NCBI GenBank assembly: GCA_903861115.1
Contig: CAIOTD010000162.1
Coordinates: 1-32,505, forward strand
Length of the DNA stretch: 32,505 nucleotides
Direction: 5' to 3'
From: an uncultured Burkholderiales bacterium
GTDB lineage: Bacteria; Pseudomonadota; Gammaproteobacteria; Burkholderiales; Burkholderiaceae_C
The position numbers and the translations under genes were made by a program. The notes below the pieces were generated by a model. The model was not told the DNA's origin, made no database searches, and saw only the letters and a list, made by a program, of their open reading frames with translations. Shown one piece after another: positions 31,828 to 32,505 of this stretch; position 1 is the first letter of the stretch; every line of letters begins with the position of its first letter.

Positions 31828-32184
31828 ATGAACAAGCACCACGCAGTCGTTTGGATCGATCACCATGAGGCCCATATTTTGGTGTTCGACAAAGAGCACA
31901 TGGAAAAAGAATTGATCAAATCACGCTCTCACCACCACCACCAAGGCAAATCTCAGGACATGAATGCTTTTTTTGACAATGTTGCGAGCGCCTTGGTCGA
32001 TGTGCAGCACACCTTGCTCACGGGTCCCAGCACTGCCAGGGTGGAGTTTCAGGAGTGGTGCAAATTGCACTCGCACGCGGTATCCCACAATATTGTGGAC
32101 TCCATCAAATGCGACCATCCAAGCGACGGCCAAGTTGTTGCGATGGCAAGAAAGTACTTTCAAAAGTTTGATCTGTTTCATTGA
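31828..32184 (+). CDS. eRF1-like 'translational machinery' protein
   Basis: A 118-aa protein starting MNKHHAVVWIDHHEAHILVF, with a His-rich loop (SRSHHHHQGK, about residues 33-42) and a C-terminal DHPSDGQVVAMARKYF. This matches a family of small bacterial proteins with an eRF1 domain-like fold, often annotated 'translational machinery protein'. Related larger proteins are involved in stalled-ribosome or hibernation-like states, but this short form has no assigned role. A strong GGAGG ribosome site sits 4 nt before ATG 31828. It is the last gene of the BON unit. The 117 bp after it is A/T-rich and holds the Fur-type promoter. Confidence 0.8.
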   Translation: MNKHHAVVWIDHHEAHILVFDKEHMEKELIKSRSHHHHQGKSQDMNAFFDNVASALVDVQHTLLTGPSTARVEFQEWCKLHSHAVSHNIVDSIKCDHPSDGQVVAMARKYFQKFDLFH

Positions 32185-32252
32185 TTGATATTTATTGAAT
32201 ACTTTTTGTTTCTTATTTACCTGAAATTTCATTTTTTGTTGACTTAATCTAA

Positions 32253-32276
32253 ATGAGAATTATTCTCATCTATAAT
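32253..32276 (+). promoter_or_regulatory. Fur box overlapping a TATAAT promoter
   Basis: ATGAGAAT-T-ATTCTCAT (32253-32269) is a perfect 8-1-8 palindrome of the classic proteobacterial Fur-box type. It is followed at once by a perfect -10, TATAAT (32271-32276). Fur with iron bound here would block RNA polymerase, so the downstream gene should be induced by iron shortage. A TTGACT at 32239 is 26 bp from the -10, too far for a normal -35. Confidence 0.82.
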
Positions 32277-32301
32277 CATCTCCTTTAACAGGAGTTGATC
32301 A

Positions 32302-32505
32302 ATGAGAAATACCAAAGCATGTTTGTTGGCCCTCTGTTTGGGTGGTCTGCCATTGTTGAGCCACGCCGATGCCAACGACTATGTCGTCATGCCAAAAGTC
32401 GATGTAGGTGAAAAGGAGTTTGACGTTAAGTCAGGCGTAGAGCGCCACAAAGACGGCAGCTCAGAGGCAGCGCACTCGTTGGGCTTGGGTTATGGTTTTA
32501 CAAAA
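32302..32505 (+). CDS. Exported protein, probable iron-regulated outer-membrane protein (truncated by window end)
   Basis: The first 68 codons are visible. A signal peptide (MRNTKACLLALCLGGLPLLSHA, cleavage near residue 22) is followed by DANDYVVMPKVDVGEKEFDVKSG and SEAAHSLGLGYGFTK. The alternating polar and hydrophobic pattern and 'SLGLGYGFT' suggest the start of a beta-barrel or periplasmic beta protein. AGGAG stands 7 nt before ATG 32302. The Fur box just upstream suggests a role in iron or heme homeostasis. The product cannot be named because the gene runs off the window. Confidence 0.75.
   Translation, partial: MRNTKACLLALCLGGLPLLSHADANDYVVMPKVDVGEKEFDVKSGVERHKDGSSEAAHSLGLGYGFTK

Noticed and set aside
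1-32505. CRISPR arrays, tRNA or rRNA genes, insertion sequences, prophage or toxin-antitoxin modules
   Set aside because: No regularly spaced repeats, cloverleaf-like or ribosomal sequence, transposase, integrase or toxin-like motifs were seen on reading both strands.

Overview
The window looks like a chromosomal segment of a betaproteobacterium of the order Burkholderiales, probably close to the Comamonadaceae. The reasons are the four orphan Bug-family (TctC-like) periplasmic receptors, the PDR/VanB-type Rieske oxygenase reductase, the gene mix, and roughly 50% GC with heavy TTG leucine use. The genus cannot be fixed from sequence reading alone. No tRNA, rRNA, insertion sequence, prophage or CRISPR array was seen. 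Coding density is high, and genes often overlap by 1-8 bp (ATGA, TAATG).

Left block (16-14329, all + strand): Bug receptor, two MmgE/PrpD paralogs, an ABC importer of the nitrate/sulfonate/taurine type (ATPase, binding protein, permease), SDR dehydrogenase, cupin, alpha/beta hydrolase, IclR regulator, ThDP-dependent decarboxylase/synthase, aspartate-dehydrogenase-like enzyme, a second Bug receptor and a second SDR. A convergent minus-strand operon (17655 to 14345) encodes a VOC extradiol-type dioxygenase, a small helix-turn-helix-like protein, a Rieske oxygenase and its flavin/2Fe-2S reductase. Together these can take up an organic acid, hydroxylate a ring, open it and process the fragments. 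The substrate is unknown. The promoters at about 4060 and 17700 carry look-alike dyads (TTCT-N4-TGA core), which suggests one regulator for both operons.

Middle block (17831-23708): a minus-strand Bug receptor diverges from a compact + strand operon of FAD aromatic hydroxylase, isocitrate-lyase/PEP-mutase-family lyase, N-carbamoylsarcosine/maleamate-amidase-like isochorismatase, an arylmalonate-decarboxylase/maleate-isomerase-family protein lacking the usual catalytic cysteines, and a Bug receptor. A small lipoprotein follows.

Pyrimidine block (23728-27874): a LysR regulator diverges from a three-gene operon that matches the core of the URC uracil-catabolic pathway: a GTP-cyclohydrolase-II-like URC1, the DUF1688 protein URC4 and a uracil phosphoribosyltransferase (URC6/Upp). 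A T-N11-A dyad sits near -64 relative to a plausible URC promoter.

Right block (27919-32505): a Cu(I)-type P1B ATPase diverges from a BON-domain protein, a small glycine-rich membrane protein and an eRF1-like 'translational machinery' protein. The intergenic region holds two FNR/CRP-type palindromes, each at about -41 from a plausible promoter, which suggests oxygen-responsive control. The window ends inside an exported protein whose promoter contains a perfect Fur-box-like palindrome.

The most interesting leads are the Rieske/VOC/ThDP/AspDH catabolic supercluster with its shared operator, the URC operon with its LysR site, the cysteine-less AMDase-family protein, and the paired FNR-type sites. 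All function calls come from motif and family recognition by eye; no database search was run.
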